The translations under genes were made by a program, and so were the position numbers. The notes beneath the pieces were generated by a model. It ran no database searches. It worked only from the letters and a program-made list of their open reading frames with translations, and had not been told where the DNA came from. DNA of 40,713 nt from Clostridia bacterium. Lineage in GTDB: Bacteria; Bacillota; Clostridia; Oscillospirales; CAG-272. Where the stretch lies: assembly GCA_017411605.1 (NCBI GenBank), contig JAFQPR010000084.1, positions 1-40,713 on the forward strand, read 5' to 3'. Of this stretch, positions 25,456 through 36,715 are shown one piece after another; within the stretch, counting starts at the first letter, position 1; every line of letters starts with the position of its first letter.

Positions 25456-25875
25456 ATGAACAAGGAAAACGCTATCGCGCTTGCAAAACGCGCCGAAGCG
25501 GCACGCGAGGCTAGCTACTCTCCCTACTCGGACTTTGCGGTAGGGGCGGCTCTTCTCACCGCTGACGGAAAGATATATACCGGCGCAAACATTGAGTCAT
25601 CGTCATATACCCCAACAATATGCGCGGAAAGAGTTGCGTTCTTTACCGCAGTTCACGCGGGTGAGAGAAGCTTCGCCGCTATCGCTATCGTAGGTGGCAG
25701 ACGAGGCGAGCCGCTCTCTGCATTCTGCCCTCCTTGCGGAGTATGCCGCCAGGTAATGACTGAGTTTGCCGAGGGTGACTTTGAAATAATCCTCTACGAC
25801 GGTGACGACGTAAAAATACACACTCTCTCCGAGCTTTTGCCTCTGGGCTTTGGCAAGGACAATCTTAAGACATAA
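25456..25875 (+). CDS. cdd: Cytidine deaminase
   Basis: A 139-residue zinc enzyme converting cytidine and deoxycytidine to uridine and deoxyuridine. The zinc and proton-shuttle residues are C56-A-E58 and P-C94-x2-C97 (PPCGVCRQ), and the substrate-binding YSPYSDFAVGAAL is present. It follows deoB with a single base between stop and start, so translation is coupled. Its product feeds pdp directly. Confidence 0.96.
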   Translation: MNKENAIALAKRAEAAREASYSPYSDFAVGAALLTADGKIYTGANIESSSYTPTICAERVAFFTAVHAGERSFAAIAIVGGRRGEPLSAFCPPCGVCRQVMTEFAEGDFEIILYDGDDVKIHTLSELLPLGFGKDNLKT

Positions 25876-25881
25876 ATCAAA

Positions 25882-25909
25882 GGCATAATAAGCTTAACTT
25901 ATAGATGCC
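25882..25909 (+). other. Intergenic hairpin between cdd and pdp
   Basis: GGCAT/ATGCC outer pairs, a small internal bulge, then ATAAG/CTTAT inner pairs around CTTAA. There is no T run, so this is not a classical terminator. It may be an RNA stabiliser or processing point inside the operon. Confidence 0.4.
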
Positions 25910-25935
25910 AATTCAATCGGTACGAGGTACTTCTT

Positions 25936-27237
25936 ATGAGAATGTACGATATAATTGAAAAGAAAAAACAAGGTCTTGAGCTTGAAAAGGACGAAATATA
26001 CGAGCTCATAAGACTTTATACGGACGGTAATATCCCCGACTATCAGATGTCCGCTCTCCTTATGGCTATATACTTTAACGGTATGACGAAGACGGAAACC
26101 TCAAATCTCACCGACGCTATGGCAACCTCGGGAGATACGGTTGACCTCAGTATGTTCGGCGACCTCAGTGTTGATAAGCATTCGACGGGCGGTGTTGGCG
26201 ACAAGACAACTCTTATAGTTACGCCTATAGTTGCCGCGGCTGGGGGAATCGTCGCTAAGATGAGCGGCAGAGGTCTGGGTCATACGGGCGGTACTGTGGA
26301 TAAGCTCGAGTCCTTCCCGGGCTTCCGTACCTCCCTCTCACCCGAGGAATTTGTTTCTCAAGTGAAAAAATGCCACCTCGCGGTCATAGGTCAGAGCGCG
26401 AATCTCGCTCCCGCTGATAAAAAGCTTTACGCGCTCCGCGACGTTACCGCAACGGTCAACAGTATTCCGCTTATCGCGTCGTCGATAATGAGCAAGAAGC
26501 TCGCCGCGGGTACTCACTCCATAGTTCTCGACGTAAAAGCGGGAAGCGGAGCCTTTATGTCCACCCCGGAAAAAGCAAGCGAGCTTGCCGAGGCTATGGT
26601 CGATATTGGAAAATCAAGAGGCAGACGCACGGCTGCCCTCATAACGAATATGGATATCCCTCTCGGATGCGCTATCGGAAACGCGCTCGAGGTTATTGAA
26701 GCTATCGAGGTGCTTAAGGGCAAGGGCCCCGACGACCTGCGTGAAGTGTGCCTCGCTCTTGCATCTGTTATGATAGAGCTTTCTCTCGGTCTTTCATCCG
26801 TTGATGCCAAGGCAAAGGCAAAGGAAATGCTTGAGTCGGGCAAGGCGTACGAGCAGTTCAAGACCTGGATCGCTCTTCAGGGCGGAGATCCCTCTTACGC
26901 TGAGGATACTTCTAAATTCGGAAGCTCAAAGCACGAACATGACGTACTCTCCGACCGCGAAGGATATATACGCTCCTGCGATGCCGAGGCGATAGGTATT
27001 GCCGCAATGAAGCTCGGCGCGGGCAGAGCGACCAAGGATGACGTGATAGACCACAAGGCAGGTATACTTCTCTTCAAAAAGCCCGGTGATAGGATTACTG
27101 CAGGTGACGTTATCGCAAAGTTATATACCGACAGAGAGTATGCGATAGACGAGGCTCGGGATATGGTTCTAGGCTCTCTCGAGTTCACCGATGAGCCTTT
27201 GCCCGAGGCAAAAATGATATATAAGACCATAAGATAA
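25936..27237 (+). CDS. pdp: Pyrimidine-nucleoside phosphorylase
   Basis: A 433-residue phosphorylase for uridine, thymidine and deoxyuridine. The glycosyltransferase family 3 phosphate motif KHSTGGVGDKT is at 81-91, and the GAGSGAFM-type loop (KAGSGAFMSTPEKA) is present. The length and C-terminal domain fit Bacillus Pdp. It could act as thymidine phosphorylase (deoA); the two names cover close relatives. The start is preceded by GAGGT. Confidence 0.95.
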   Translation: MRMYDIIEKKKQGLELEKDEIYELIRLYTDGNIPDYQMSALLMAIYFNGMTKTETSNLTDAMATSGDTVDLSMFGDLSVDKHSTGGVGDKTTLIVTPIVAAAGGIVAKMSGRGLGHTGGTVDKLESFPGFRTSLSPEEFVSQVKKCHLAVIGQSANLAPADKKLYALRDVTATVNSIPLIASSIMSKKLAAGTHSIVLDVKAGSGAFMSTPEKASELAEAMVDIGKSRGRRTAALITNMDIPLGCAIGNALEVIEAIEVLKGKGPDDLREVCLALASVMIELSLGLSSVDAKAKAKEMLESGKAYEQFKTWIALQGGDPSYAEDTSKFGSSKHEHDVLSDREGYIRSCDAEAIGIAAMKLGAGRATKDDVIDHKAGILLFKKPGDRITAGDVIAKLYTDREYAIDEARDMVLGSLEFTDEPLPEAKMIYKTIR

Positions 27238-27301
27238 AGCGAGAGTTTTTCAAGCCTTTATCGATAAAATCATCTTAAGGAAGTATAAAACGGAGACTCT
27301 T

Positions 27302-27919
27302 ATGAAAAAAATAATGGTTATCGGTATTGCGGGCGGCTCGGGCAGCGGAAAAACCACGCTTGCTAAGAATATTGCCGCCCACTTCGGTGAAAAAATAGCC
27401 GTTCTGAGGCACGACGATTATTATAAGGCGCAGGCTGATATAAGCCTCGAGGAAAAGCAGCGTATGAATTACGACCACCCCGACGCCTTTGACACTAAGC
27501 TTCTTATCAAGCATCTTCGCGCTCTGAAGAACGGTAATGCGGTTGACTCCCCCGTTTACGACTATACGGTACACGACAGAAGCAGAGATATAAGACACGT
27601 TGAGGCTTCAAGCGTTATTATCCTCGAGGGTATTCTCATCTTCGAGAACAAGGAGCTGCTCGACCTATTTGATATGAAGATATTCGTCGATACCGATCCC
27701 GACGTCAGAATAATACGCAGAATCGCGCGCGACGTAAAACAGAGAGGAAGGACTCTTGAATCGGTCATCGAGCAGTACCTCTCCACCGTCAAGCCTATGC
27801 ACGAGGCATTCGTTGAGCCCAGCAAAAAGAATGCGGATATCATTATCCCCGAGGGCGGAAACAATCCCGTTGCTTACGGTATGATAATCGACAAGATAGA
27901 AAAACACCTTGTCAATTAA
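27302..27919 (+). CDS. udk: Uridine kinase
   Basis: A 205-residue P-loop kinase phosphorylating uridine and cytidine. Walker A GGSGSGKT is at 11-18, and the RHDDYYKAQ and YDHPDAFD motifs of the substrate site and the VKPMHEAFVEPSKK C-terminal motif are typical. It is the last gene of the nucleoside operon, returning part of the nucleoside pool to UMP and CMP. No clear terminator separates it from the ATP synthase genes. Confidence 0.94.
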   Translation: MKKIMVIGIAGGSGSGKTTLAKNIAAHFGEKIAVLRHDDYYKAQADISLEEKQRMNYDHPDAFDTKLLIKHLRALKNGNAVDSPVYDYTVHDRSRDIRHVEASSVIILEGILIFENKELLDLFDMKIFVDTDPDVRIIRRIARDVKQRGRTLESVIEQYLSTVKPMHEAFVEPSKKNADIIIPEGGNNPVAYGMIIDKIEKHLVN

Positions 27920-27965
27920 TTAACTATTTTAAAGATTAATTTACACTTAAAATGCGGCATAAGAC

Positions 27966-27994
27966 TTGCGTTTGCCACTTTAAAGTAGTAAAAT
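27966..27994 (+). promoter_or_regulatory. Probable promoter of the ATP synthase operon
   Basis: TTGCGT (27966-27971), a 17-base spacer and TAAAAT (27989-27994), 37 bases before the first start codon. Moderate match. Confidence 0.5.
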
Positions 27995-28030
27995 AAATGT
28001 GAACGTTTTTTAAACAAAAACGGAGGAATT

Positions 28031-28321
28031 ATGAAAAACAGCTACAGAAAGTTCATATCTCCTCTCTACGTTATCAATATGGTCTTTCAGTCCATTATCA
28101 GTCTTATCTCCCCTATTGCCGTTATGTTCTTAATCGCTTATCTGATAACGAAGTATACAGAGGCGGGAGGTTGGATATACGTAGTATTTATTATGCTTGG
28201 AGTCTTTTCGGGATTCTACTCGATGATAGTGTTTATCATACGGTCATCAAGAGCTCTCGAGGCTATCGAGCGGCAAAACAAAAGGAAGGAGGAAGATATA
28301 AACAAAAATGGAATCAAATAA
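28031..28321 (+). CDS. AtpZ/AtpI-like small membrane protein
   Basis: A 96-residue protein with two hydrophobic helices (about 12-40 and 48-70) and a basic C-terminal tail, at the head of the atp operon where AtpZ-type proteins occur. AtpZ with AtpI has been linked to Mg2+/Ca2+ transport or c-ring assembly in alkaliphilic Bacillus. The assignment rests on size, topology and position. Its 3' end overlaps atpI by 14 bases. Confidence 0.7.
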   Translation: MKNSYRKFISPLYVINMVFQSIISLISPIAVMFLIAYLITKYTEAGGWIYVVFIMLGVFSGFYSMIVFIIRSSRALEAIERQNKRKEEDINKNGIK

Positions 28322-28838
28322 GATACCTATGCGCGAGGTTATAACAATAGTGATAGGCGAATTCATTGTAGGAGCTATCATATGTCTTGTTTTCCTGCTT
28401 TGCGGAAAATTCGATTACAAGGTATTGCTCGGCTCCTTGCTGGGAATTTTTGTTACCGTTGCAAACTTTATCTTCCTTTGCGTTACTGTAAATAGGGCGC
28501 TGGATAAATGCCTTGCGGGCTTTGCTCCGACTCAGGTGGAAAAGACCGAAGAGCCCATCATAGAAGACAGTGCCGAGATATCCGCTCACTCGAGTGATAC
28601 GGAAAACGAGGACGAGCTCTATGACGACGAAGCGGCAAAATTTGCAAAAGAAAATCAAGGTAAGCTTCAGAATGCTATAAAGCTTTCCTATATCATAAGG
28701 CTCGGGACCGTTGCTCTTGCCTTGGTTCTCGCATTATTGACAAAGCAATTCAACGTGATCGCAACCGTAATTCCGCTTTTCTGCTTGCGCCCGATACTCA
28801 GCGCTGCAGAACTATTAAAGAGAAAGGAGACTAAATGA
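28308..28838 (+). CDS. atpI: ATP synthase subunit I (AtpI-like) with acidic insertion
   Basis: A 176-residue protein with four hydrophobic helices (about 11-32, 39-62, 128-145 and 148-165), in the AtpI position. AtpI aids assembly of the c-ring. A long acidic hydrophilic insertion (about 77-112, rich in Asp, Glu and Ser) lies between the second and third helices, making it longer than typical AtpI of about 120-130 residues. AAGGAGG precedes its start within the upstream gene. Confidence 0.75.
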   Translation: MESNKIPMREVITIVIGEFIVGAIICLVFLLCGKFDYKVLLGSLLGIFVTVANFIFLCVTVNRALDKCLAGFAPTQVEKTEEPIIEDSAEISAHSSDTENEDELYDDEAAKFAKENQGKLQNAIKLSYIIRLGTVALALVLALLTKQFNVIATVIPLFCLRPILSAAELLKRKETK

Positions 28839-28841
28839 TTT

Positions 28842-29612
28842 ATGGATATAAACGTCAGCGGCGCGAAAATATTCTTTGAGATAGATATTTTCGGTCTAAC
28901 TATCAAGATTACCCAAACGGCAGTCTCTCTTCTCGCGGTTACAATACTTCTTATAACGGCGGCATATTTCCTCGGAAAAAATCTTAAAAAACGCCCCGGT
29001 AAGCTTCAGGTAATAACAGAAAAGCTTGTTACAATGCTCTACAATATGGTAGAGGATACGATGGGTAAGCATAACGCAAAATTCGCTCCGTACATTGGAA
29101 CTCTTTTCCTATCCTCTATTATCGGAACTCTTCTCGGAATGACTCAGATATTCCGATCGACCACCGCAGACCTTTCGGTTACGCTCGCCTGGGCGCTTGT
29201 AACCTCTGTTATGGTTTGGTATTCAAATATCAAAAATTTCGGCTTTAAGGCGTGGCTCAAGGGCTTTACAGAGCCGATAGTGGTTATGACTCCTATGAAT
29301 ATCGTTTCGGAAATAGCTCAGCCCATATCCCTTGCGTTCCGTCATTTCGGTAACGTTGCGGGCGGCGGCGTGCTTACGTCACTCGTTTATGCGGCTCTCT
29401 CTATGATATCCAGCATCGTATTCGGATGGCTGCCCGGTCTTCTCGGCGAGATACCGTTCTTTACGGCAGGTATTCCCGCATTCCTTTCGATATACTTCGA
29501 TCTTTTTTCGGGCTTCGTTCAGGCGCTCGTATTCTCCCTTCTGACTATGGTTTACGTCGGAAGCGCGAATCCGCCTCCCGAGGATATCGCTCCCGAAAGC
29601 AATAACGCATAA
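28842..29612 (+). CDS. atpB: ATP synthase Fo subunit a
   Basis: A 256-residue membrane stator subunit forming the ion half-channels next to the c-ring. Five to six hydrophobic helices are visible. The essential arginine is R167 (AFRHFGNVAGG). The start at 28842 follows AAAGGAG by about 13 bases, a rather long spacing. It sits in canonical order between atpI and atpE. Confidence 0.94.
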   Translation: MDINVSGAKIFFEIDIFGLTIKITQTAVSLLAVTILLITAAYFLGKNLKKRPGKLQVITEKLVTMLYNMVEDTMGKHNAKFAPYIGTLFLSSIIGTLLGMTQIFRSTTADLSVTLAWALVTSVMVWYSNIKNFGFKAWLKGFTEPIVVMTPMNIVSEIAQPISLAFRHFGNVAGGGVLTSLVYAALSMISSIVFGWLPGLLGEIPFFTAGIPAFLSIYFDLFSGFVQALVFSLLTMVYVGSANPPPEDIAPESNNA

Positions 29613-29620
29613 TATTTTAA

Positions 29621-29926
<306 letters not shown>

Positions 29927-29964
29927 TAAATACCTCACTCAAAAAATTTATTAAGGAGAAACAC

Positions 29965-30483
29965 ATGAGGGTTGTACTTGACCAGTTCGAAGCCTTTGTA
30001 GGCGTGAACTTTTTTACCATGATATTTGCATGGATAAACCTTGTCATACTTTATGTTTTTCTGAAAAAGCTTTTGTTCAAGCCCGTGAAAAAGATGATAG
30101 ACTCAAGGCAGCAGGAAATCGACGATATGTATTCCGAAGCAGAGTCCTCGCGCGAGTCCGCGAATGAAATGAAAGCGGAATATGAAGAAAAAATAGCTAA
30201 AGCAAACGAAGAGAGCGAAGACATACTTCGCCGCGCGCAAAGACGCGCCGAGCTCCGCGAGGAAGAGATCCTCAAGGAAGCAAACGTTAAAGCGGCGAGA
30301 GTTCTCGAACGCGCCGAGGAGCAGATCGAGCTTGAGAAAAAGCAGGCTATCAACGACGTGAAGGACGAGGTTTCGTCTATCGCTATCGATATCGCCGAGG
30401 CTGTTATCGAGCGTGATATAAACAAGGCTGACCACGATGCGCTTATCGATGAATTTATTGATAAGCTCGGTGAGAGCGTATGA
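29965..30483 (+). CDS. atpF: ATP synthase Fo subunit b
   Basis: A 172-residue stator protein with one N-terminal membrane helix (about 10-32) followed by a long charged coiled coil (about 45-150, many Glu, Lys, Arg and Ala) that reaches up to subunit delta. The start at 29965 follows TTAAGGAGAAACAC. The stop overlaps the atpH start (ATGA). Confidence 0.94.
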   Translation: MRVVLDQFEAFVGVNFFTMIFAWINLVILYVFLKKLLFKPVKKMIDSRQQEIDDMYSEAESSRESANEMKAEYEEKIAKANEESEDILRRAQRRAELREEEILKEANVKAARVLERAEEQIELEKKQAINDVKDEVSSIAIDIAEAVIERDINKADHDALIDEFIDKLGESV

Positions 30484-31013
30484 CGGGCGCGGCAAATTAC
30501 GCTGAGGCTCTCTTCTCCCTTTCGGAGGAGCTTCGCACGACCGAAGCCGTTCTCGCCGACGTAAAGGCGGCAAGAGATGCGCTTGTATCAAACCCCGATT
30601 ACTTCAAGCTGACCGACACTCCCGCGATAGGAGTTCCCGAAAAGCTGAAGCTTATCGGCGACGCCTTTGCCTCGCTTGACAAAACGGTAGTTAATCTTAT
30701 CTCTATTCTCTGCGAAAAGCACACGGTGCATATCTTCCCCGAGATCGCAAAGGAATTTACGGCTCTTTATAACGAGAGCCGAGGAATACAGCAAGCCGAG
30801 GTAACGAGCGCTGTCGCTCTTTCGTCAAAGCAGCTTCAAAAAATCAGAATCAAACTCGAACGAATGACAGGTAAGACCGTTATAATCAACAATAAGGTAG
30901 ATAAGTCCCTGCTCGGCGGTATAAGGATCGCCGTTATGGGTAAGCAGCTCGACGGATCACTGAGGTCCAGACTTACTGCTATCGAAAACGGTCTTAAAAA
31001 TACTATAGTTTAA
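30480..31013 (+). CDS. atpH: ATP synthase F1 subunit delta
   Basis: A 177-residue peripheral stalk protein joining the b dimer to the alpha3beta3 head. It has the helical N-terminal domain and the typical C-terminal [19 protein letters not shown] stretch. It is translationally coupled to atpF through a 4-base ATGA overlap. Confidence 0.94.
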   Translation: MTGAANYAEALFSLSEELRTTEAVLADVKAARDALVSNPDYFKLTDTPAIGVPEKLKLIGDAFASLDKTVVNLISILCEKHTVHIFPEIAKEFTALYNESRGIQQAEVTSAVALSSKQLQKIRIKLERMTGKTVIINNKVDKSLLGGIRIAVMGKQLDGSLRSRLTAIENGLKNTIV

Positions 31014-31032
31014 ACTAAAAGTTGGTGATACT

Positions 31033-32541
31033 ATGCAATCAAAAATTGAAGATATCAGCAAAATCATAAAAGAGCAGATCAGAAACTACTCGAAAAAGAT
31101 CGAGCAAGACGAGATCGGCTACGTAATATCCGTCGGTGACGGTATCGCTAAGGTCCACGGTATTGACAAGTGCCGCGCGAACGAGCTTCTTGAGTTCACT
31201 AACGGAACCTACGGTATGGCGCTAAACCTCGAGGAAAGCTTTATTTCCGCCGTTCTTCTCGGCAACGACGTAGGAATCGTTGAAGGAAGCGTTGTAAAAA
31301 GAACGGGACGAGTCGTTTCCGTTCCCGTCGGTGAGAACCTTATCGGCAGAGTAGTTAACGCTCTCGGCGAGCCTATCGACGGAAAGGGTCCCATTACCTC
31401 GTCGGAATACAGACCTATAGAGCGCCGCGCTTACGGTATTATCGAGAGAAAATCGGTATCCGTTCCCCTTGAGACGGGTATTAAAGCCATCGACGCTATG
31501 ATACCTATCGGAAGAGGTCAGCGTGAGCTTATCATAGGTGACAGACAGACGGGTAAGACGGTTATCGCCACCGATACCATTATCAACCAGAAGGGCAAGG
31601 ACGTTATCTGCATTTACGTTGCGATAGGACAGAAGCATTCAACCGTTACGAACGTTGTTGATACGCTTTATCAGAACGGAGCTATGGATTATACCATAGT
31701 CGTTTCAGCTACCGCGGCAGAATCCGCTCCCCTTCAGTATATAGCTCCCTACTCGGGATGCTCTATGGGCGAGTATTTTATGGATAAGGGACGTGACGTG
31801 CTTATTATTTACGATGATTTATCAAAGCACGCCGTTGCGTACAGAGCGCTCTCGCTCCTTATCAGAAGACCTCCCGGCAGAGAGGCTTATCCCGGAGACG
31901 TATTCTATCTTCACTCGCGTCTTCTCGAGCGCGCGGCAAGACTTGCTCCCGAATACGGCGGAGGCTCGCTCACCGCTCTTCCCATTATCGAAACGCAGGC
32001 GGGTGACGTATCTGCCTACATTCCAACTAACGTTATTTCTATCACGGACGGGCAGATATTCCTTGAATCCGAGCTCTTCCATGCAGGTATACGCCCTGCG
32101 GTAAACCCCGGTATCTCGGTTTCACGAGTCGGCGGTAACGCTCAGATCAAGGCAATGAAAAAGGTTGCGGGCTCGCTCAAGCTCCTCTACTCTCAGTACA
32201 GAGAGCTTCAGGGCTTTGCGCAGTTCGGCTCCGACCTTGACAAGGACACTATGGCAAGACTCGAGCAGGGTAAGCGCATAGTTGAGGTTCTCAAGCAGAA
32301 GAGAAATTCGCCCATCGACGTTTCTCTTCAGATTGCAATTATCTATGCCGTAGTAAACAATCTTCTCGCAGATGTTCCAACAGAAAAAATATCGGCATTT
32401 GAAACCGAGCTTTTCGAACATCTCACTGCAACGAAGTCAGATTTACTTGATGCTATCAAGTCAAGCGGCGTACTTTCTCCCGAAAGCGAAGCAGAGCTGA
32501 AAGAAACAATTCTCGCTTGCAAAGCGAAATTTCTTGCATAA
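31033..32541 (+). CDS. atpA: ATP synthase F1 subunit alpha
   Basis: A 502-residue non-catalytic nucleotide-binding subunit. The P-loop GDRQTGKT is at 169-176, and the arginine finger R365 (ISVSRVGG) reaches into the neighbouring beta site. Length and domain order are normal. The ribosome binding site is weak (GTTGGTGAT). Confidence 0.97.
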   Translation: MQSKIEDISKIIKEQIRNYSKKIEQDEIGYVISVGDGIAKVHGIDKCRANELLEFTNGTYGMALNLEESFISAVLLGNDVGIVEGSVVKRTGRVVSVPVGENLIGRVVNALGEPIDGKGPITSSEYRPIERRAYGIIERKSVSVPLETGIKAIDAMIPIGRGQRELIIGDRQTGKTVIATDTIINQKGKDVICIYVAIGQKHSTVTNVVDTLYQNGAMDYTIVVSATAAESAPLQYIAPYSGCSMGEYFMDKGRDVLIIYDDLSKHAVAYRALSLLIRRPPGREAYPGDVFYLHSRLLERAARLAPEYGGGSLTALPIIETQAGDVSAYIPTNVISITDGQIFLESELFHAGIRPAVNPGISVSRVGGNAQIKAMKKVAGSLKLLYSQYRELQGFAQFGSDLDKDTMARLEQGKRIVEVLKQKRNSPIDVSLQIAIIYAVVNNLLADVPTEKISAFETELFEHLTATKSDLLDAIKSSGVLSPESEAELKETILACKAKFLA

Positions 32542-32605
32542 TTTGTAAATTATTATTTGCAATATGCGTAGCTATGCAAAATTTATAAGGAGGAGGTAAC
32601 GTTCA

Positions 32606-34874
<2,269 letters not shown>

Positions 34875-34878
34875 TGTT

Positions 34879-35283
34879 ATGAATGCTTTACATTTGGACA
34901 TTGTTTGCCCCGACGGAGAGCTTTTCGCGGGAGAGGCAAAAAGTATTCTCGTCACAACGGATTGTGGCGAGATACAGATAATGAGAGGTCACGCAGACCT
35001 CGTTGCCACGCTCAAAGCAGGCAGGGCGAAGCTTGTGACACTTAGTGGCGAGGAGCGCTGTGCCGCGGTATCGGGCGGATTCGTCACCGTTGCCGACGGA
35101 TGCGTTAAGGTTGTTGCAACCACATTTGAGTTCAGCGATGAAATAGACCTTGAGCGCGCAAAACGCGCAAAAGAGGCAGCTGAGGAAAAGCTCCGCGCGG
35201 CAAAGGACGAAAGAGAGTTTGCCATAGCTAAAGCAAAGCTCGAACGCGCTCTCAGCAGAATCAGCGTTGCAAGCGGAAAGTAA
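34879..35283 (+). CDS. atpC: ATP synthase F1 subunit epsilon
   Basis: A 134-residue rotor and inhibitory subunit: an N-terminal beta-sandwich (LHLDIVCPDGELFAGEA... GEIQIMRGH) and a C-terminal helical hairpin rich in Ala, Lys and Glu. The start at 34879 is preferred to the in-frame ATG at 34864, which overlaps atpD. It is the last gene of the atp operon. Confidence 0.93.
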   Translation: MNALHLDIVCPDGELFAGEAKSILVTTDCGEIQIMRGHADLVATLKAGRAKLVTLSGEERCAAVSGGFVTVADGCVKVVATTFEFSDEIDLERAKRAKEAAEEKLRAAKDEREFAIAKAKLERALSRISVASGK

Positions 35284-35295
35284 AAGAATATAAAT

Positions 35296-35330
35296 GGGTA
35301 GCAAGGTATTTTTCTTTAGCTACCCTTTAT
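35296..35330 (+). terminator. Terminator of the atp operon
   Basis: GGGTAGC (35296-35302) pairs with GCTACCC (35319-35325), with partial inner pairing, followed by TTTATTATT. Confidence 0.75.
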
Positions 35331-35376
35331 TATTACGAGTTTTATATTATTTATAAAACAAACCTGCGACGTAATA

Positions 35377-35405
35377 TTGACTTTTTCTCTTTTTAATGAT
35401 AGAAT
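35377..35405 (+). promoter_or_regulatory. Sigma-A promoter of the second AEC gene
   Basis: TTGACT (35377-35382), a 17-base spacer and TAGAAT (35400-35405) with an extended TGA. Confidence 0.8.
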
Positions 35406-35481
35406 ATACTTCGCGCAAAATCAGTCAATAATCTATTTTTCGGCATTTAAATGCTTGTACGTTCAAAAAACAGGAGAAAAA

Positions 35482-36507
35482 ATGATAGTTAACGCGATAA
35501 TCTACAACGTCGGCATCTTCTTTATGATGATGATACCCGGCATAATTTTAAAAAAATGCAATATGATCTCGGACGGCTTTGGCAAGGGGCTCTCAAATCT
35601 CGTGCTTTACATAGCGCAGCCCGCGCTCATATTTCTCGCATACGTCAGAGATTTTGACAAAGAGATTCTTATCAACTCTCTTTACGTGTTCATTTTCTCG
35701 ATAATTTCACACACGCTGTTTTCCGTGGTTGCGATCTTTGTATTCAAAAAGGCACCCGACAGCCACGCACGTATGCTCAAGTTTGCGACGATATTTTCAA
35801 ACGCGGCATTCCTCGGTATTCCTCTTATAAACGCTGTGCTCGAGGAAACCTATCCCGGCTCAACGCTTTACGCATCAATATACAATATCACCTTCAACCT
35901 ATTCCTCTGGTCGCTCGGCGTTAAGATATGCACAGAGGGACGCGATGAAAATGAAAACGGCGTTTGCGATCACAAGGACGCAGCGCTTGAGATCGCGCGT
36001 GAGGTCGGCGCTAAGACTAAGAGCGGAGGCTCGATTCTCAAAGCTCTTCTCCACCCTGTTACTATCGCGGCGGGTATCGGTCTTATCTTCTTTATCCTTC
36101 CTATAAACAATTATATCCCCGCTATCATCACGGACGCGCTCACTATGCTCAAAAATCTCGTAGCCCCTCTCTCGATGGTGGTTATCGGTATCAGACTTGC
36201 AGATATGGACTTCCGCGGCGTGCATAAGGACAAATTTATGTATATCTTTATCGCGCTTCGTCATATAATTCTCCCCCTCATTATGGTAGGCGCTATAAAG
36301 CTTATAGAGCTCACGGGACTCGATATTCATCCCGCGGTATCGACAGTTATCGTCATTATGGCGGCAACTCCCGCGGCATCCTCCGCGACGATGTTTGCGG
36401 AAAAGTATAATTGCGATGCATCCTACGTTTCAAGGCTCGTCGCCCTCTCGACAATACTTTCGATAGGCACGATGCCTCTTGTAATCTACTTGTTTAATTT
36501 ACTCTGA
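35482..36507 (+). CDS. AEC family (auxin efflux carrier-like) permease
   Basis: A 341-residue membrane protein with about ten hydrophobic helices and a hydrophilic loop near the middle (about 150-180), of the same AEC family as the protein at 10138 but clearly divergent in sequence. The start at 35482 follows CAGGAGAAAAA; the frame is open back to 35377, but that region holds the promoter. Likely a small organic anion or related carrier; substrate unknown. A GH2 gene follows with its own promoter. Confidence 0.88.
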   Translation: MIVNAIIYNVGIFFMMMIPGIILKKCNMISDGFGKGLSNLVLYIAQPALIFLAYVRDFDKEILINSLYVFIFSIISHTLFSVVAIFVFKKAPDSHARMLKFATIFSNAAFLGIPLINAVLEETYPGSTLYASIYNITFNLFLWSLGVKICTEGRDENENGVCDHKDAALEIAREVGAKTKSGGSILKALLHPVTIAAGIGLIFFILPINNYIPAIITDALTMLKNLVAPLSMVVIGIRLADMDFRGVHKDKFMYIFIALRHIILPLIMVGAIKLIELTGLDIHPAVSTVIVIMAATPAASSATMFAEKYNCDASYVSRLVALSTILSIGTMPLVIYLFNLL

Positions 36508-36520
36508 TACATTGCTTAAT

Positions 36521-36540
36521 ATGCCGTACGACTACGGTAT
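36521..36540 (+). other. Small hairpin after the AEC gene
   Basis: ATGCCGTA / TACGGTAT with a CGAC loop (one G.T pair) and no T run. It precedes the true terminator at 36557 and may be a 3'-end stabiliser. Confidence 0.35.
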
Positions 36541-36556
36541 ACAAAACGTTTTATAT

Positions 36557-36603
36557 AAAAGGTCAGCTACGATTTATCTTCAGCCGACCTTTTTCTTTTT
36601 TTT
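36557..36603 (+). terminator. Terminator after the second AEC gene
   Basis: AAAAGGTC (36557-36564) pairs with GACCTTTT (36586-36593), with a GCT/AGC inner stem, and continues into TTTTTCTTTTTTTT. Confidence 0.85.
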
Positions 36604-36637
36604 GCATAAAAAATCATATTTTTTGGTGAAAAATCAA

Positions 36638-36666
36638 TAGAAATACAAATTTCTATGTGCTATAAT
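36638..36666 (+). promoter_or_regulatory. Promoter of the GH2 gene
   Basis: A weak TAGAAA (36638-36643), a 17-base spacer and TATAAT (36661-36666) with an extended TGC. Confidence 0.65.
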
Positions 36667-36715
36667 TAAAAAGGATAATAACGATTATAGAATGTCGTTA
36701 TGAGGAGGCTATACA

